Position numbers and translations under genes: made by a program. DNA of 6,022 nucleotides, taken from NCBI GenBank assembly GCA_946886545.1, contig CAMPIU010000196.1, positions 1-6,022 of the forward strand, given 5' to 3'. Origin of the DNA: an uncultured Flavobacteriales bacterium (GTDB lineage Bacteria > Bacteroidota > Bacteroidia > Flavobacteriales > Crocinitomicaceae). Below, piece after piece: positions 4,494 through 6,022 of this stretch. Positions within the stretch are counted from its first letter, which is position 1, and every line of letters starts with the position of its first letter. A model generated the notes under the pieces. That model was not told where the DNA came from. It did not search any database and was given only the letters and a program-made list of their open reading frames with translations.

Positions 4494-6022
4494 AGCTTGT
4501 TTGATATTACTTGTATCGCTGACTTGCTTTCATGGGCTGGCTCAGCAGGTTACTCCTCCTCTGGAAAGAAAGGTGACGGTGAATTTTGAAAATACGACGG
4601 TGAAAGATGCACTTCATCAGATTGAAGCGGATGCTCAATTTTCATTTGCTTATAAAACCGGCATTTTCGATGAAACTAAATTGTTAAACCGGGCATACAT
4701 CAACAAAACAGTCCGGGAGGTAATCAATGATATTTTCGAAGGTTCAGTTCATTCTACCGGGAAAGGAAATTATGTTTTGCTGAAACCGAATCCAAATCCT
4801 GATGGAGGTGAAATGGTAGTTGAGGGTTATATCATCGATGAGGTAACAATGGAAAAAGTTCCTTTTGCTACCATTTATGATACGCAAACACTTTCTTCGG
4901 CTATTTCCGATGAATACGGCCATTATTTACTCAAACTAAAAAGGCATTCCCCAGCAAATTTAAAGGTAAAAAAAGCAAGTTATGAGGATGCAGATCTGCA
5001 GTTTACCCCGGAGTCCTCGCCAATTGTTTCGGTTTATTTGAAACCGATATCTGTTCTTAAAGACAGCATACCGCCATCTACGGAAGTTGATTCAACGGCT
5101 TATTTGAACCGGATAACCAATCTTAAATGGTTGAAATTGTCTAAAGAACGAATAGCGAACATTGAAAACTTCAGCAGTTTAATGAGACAAAGAGTTCAGT
5201 TTTCACTATTGCCGACAATCGGAACAAACGGCAGATTAAGTTCGGCTACTTCCGTAAATAGTTCCTTTAACCTCTTGGGGGGAATCGTAGGTGGAGTGAA
5301 TGGATTTGAGCTGGCGGGTTTATTTAATATTGATGTTGACACGGTTCGATACGTTCAAATTGCAGGTTTGTTTAATACCGTGGGAGCTTACCAGGAAGGT
5401 GCTCAGGTCGGCGGATTATTTAATGTCAATTTAGGTGGTTTCCGGGGTGTTCAACTAGGCGGAATAAGCAATGTTGTAAAAAAAGATAGTTACGGTGTGC
5501 AAATAGCCGGAATCAATAATCTGGTTTTGAACAGGGTAGACGGTGTTCAAGTAGGAGGTATCAGCAATGTGGTAAAAAAGGATGTTTACGGTGTGCAAAT
5601 AGCCGGGATTAACAACCTGGTTTTGAATCGGACGAGTGGTGTCCAACTTGCGGGAATTACTAATATGACATCAGATTCTTCATCCGTTATTCAGATTTCC
5701 GGAATTCACAATCAATTGGGTAAAAACAGCAAAGGAATTCAGCTTGCCGGTTGTGTAAACATGGTTGAGGACGGATTTGAAGGGATTCAGTTATCCGGAT
5801 TGGTAAATTATGCCAAGAACATGAAAGGAGCGCAGATCGGTTTTATAAATGTCAATTCAAGCATCAAAGGAATTCCGGTCGGATTTCTTTCTTTTTCTAA
5901 AAAAGGCCTGCACCAGTTTGAAATCGCTACCAATGAATTTACTCCTTTGCAAATTGGATTTAAAACAGGGATAAACAGTTTTTATAATTCTTTGTTTGTT
6001 TCGACTCGAATTACTTCTAATG
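4486..6022 (+). CDS. exported STN-domain protein with LA_2272-like 16-residue surface repeats, C-terminus cut
   Basis: The frame is open from ATG at 4486 to the window edge (512 codons plus 1 nt). Residues 1-19 are a signal peptide (cut GLA before QQ). An STN domain (secretin/TonB short N-terminal) spans about 26-101: 'VTVNFENTTVKDALHQIE' (30-47), 'FSFAYKTGIF' (52-61), 'YVLLKP' (96-101). A carboxypeptidase-regulatory-like sandwich follows (about 110-187; 'VEGYIIDEVTMEKVPFATIY', 112-131). After a linker (about 188-258) comes a repeat block (about 259-474) with units starting at 273, 289, 305, 321, 337, 353, 369, 385, 401, 417, 433, 448 and 462. Most units are exactly 16 residues with consensus G-V-Q-(I/L/V)-(A/G)-G-(I/L)-x-N; the last are 14-15. 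The end (about 475-512, 'QFEIATNEFTPLQIGFKTG', 477-495) may begin an outer-membrane beta region. There is no TonB plug or SusC-like barrel in the visible part. It probably acts as the outer-membrane or surface partner of the FecR protein, contacting it through the STN domain (inference). Confidence 0.88.
   Translation, partial: MIRACLILLVSLTCFHGLAQQVTPPLERKVTVNFENTTVKDALHQIEADAQFSFAYKTGIFDETKLLNRAYINKTVREVINDIFEGSVHSTGKGNYVLLKPNPNPDGGEMVVEGYIIDEVTMEKVPFATIYDTQTLSSAISDEYGHYLLKLKRHSPANLKVKKASYEDADLQFTPESSPIVSVYLKPISVLKDSIPPSTEVDSTAYLNRITNLKWLKLSKERIANIENFSSLMRQRVQFSLLPTIGTNGRLSSATSVNSSFNLLGGIVGGVNGFELAGLFNIDVDTVRYVQIAGLFNTVGAYQEGAQVGGLFNVNLGGFRGVQLGGISNVVKKDSYGVQIAGINNLVLNRVDGVQVGGISNVVKKDVYGVQIAGINNLVLNRTSGVQLAGITNMTSDSSSVIQISGIHNQLGKNSKGIQLAGCVNMVEDGFEGIQLSGLVNYAKNMKGAQIGFINVNSSIKGIPVGFLSFSKKGLHQFEIATNEFTPLQIGFKTGINSFYNSLFVSTRITSN
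5446..5637 (+). repeat. tandem duplication of a 96-nt coding unit inside the repeat domain
   Basis: The unit at 5446-5541 (residues 321-352) is repeated at 5542-5637 (residues 353-384). By eye, 76 of 96 bases and 28 of 32 residues agree; most base changes are silent third positions. Each unit is two 16-residue repeats, one 'GVQ-x-GGISNVVKKD' type and one 'GVQIAGINNLVLNR' type. This is the youngest-looking part of the array and indicates growth by two-repeat blocks followed by purifying selection. Confidence 0.85.

Noticed and set aside
5455..5646. 63-codon minus-strand frame with internal repeats
   Set aside because: Its repeats only mirror the tandem coding repeats of the plus-strand surface protein.

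Overview
The window looks like a stretch of a Bacteroidota chromosome; order and genus cannot be fixed from it. The evidence is a FecI-type sigma factor and FecR-type anti-sigma factor with a DUF4974-like tail, an STN-domain outer-membrane-type protein, signal peptides ending in the Bacteroidota-style 'S/A-QQ', an AT-leaning composition, few Shine-Dalgarno sequences, and a SecD-like P1 domain that reads like the Bacteroidota SecDF version.

The left half (1-2285) is read on the minus strand. In transcription order it holds: a 240-residue lipoprotein whose C-terminal two thirds resemble the periplasmic P1 'head' of SecD/SecDF (2285-1563); a five-helix membrane protein whose ATG overlaps the lipoprotein stop by 4 nt (1566-1084); a 132-residue membrane protein with a signal peptide (1044-646); and a secreted MORN_2/YwqK-like repeat protein that runs off the left edge (602-1). 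Gaps are -4, 39 and 43 nt with no visible terminator, so a single transcript is plausible. A possible internal -7 box precedes the MORN gene.

The middle (2286-2937) is a 652-nt divergent intergenic region with no credible gene. It carries three related 10-nt-periodic repeat cassettes (consensus CACGGAnGRn; two forward, one inverted), two short hairpins, an 11-nt tandem repeat, and a possible -7 promoter box for the rightward operon.

The right half (2938-6022) is a compact plus-strand operon: an ECF sigma factor (2938-3489), a FecR anti-sigma factor overlapping it by 7 nt (3483-4493), and an exported protein overlapping that by 8 nt and running off the right edge (4486-6022). The third protein has a signal peptide, an STN domain, a carboxypeptidase-regulatory-like beta-sandwich, a linker, and a run of 16-residue 'GVQ(I/L)(A/G)G(I/L)xN' repeats like the LA_2272-type surface repeats. 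In classical Fec/Fox signalling the STN domain of a TonB-dependent receptor signals to FecR. Here the STN protein in the operon shows no TonB plug or 22-strand barrel in the visible 512 residues, which suggests a non-canonical, surface-repeat-based signalling unit. This and the free-standing SecD-head lipoprotein are the most interesting points of the window.
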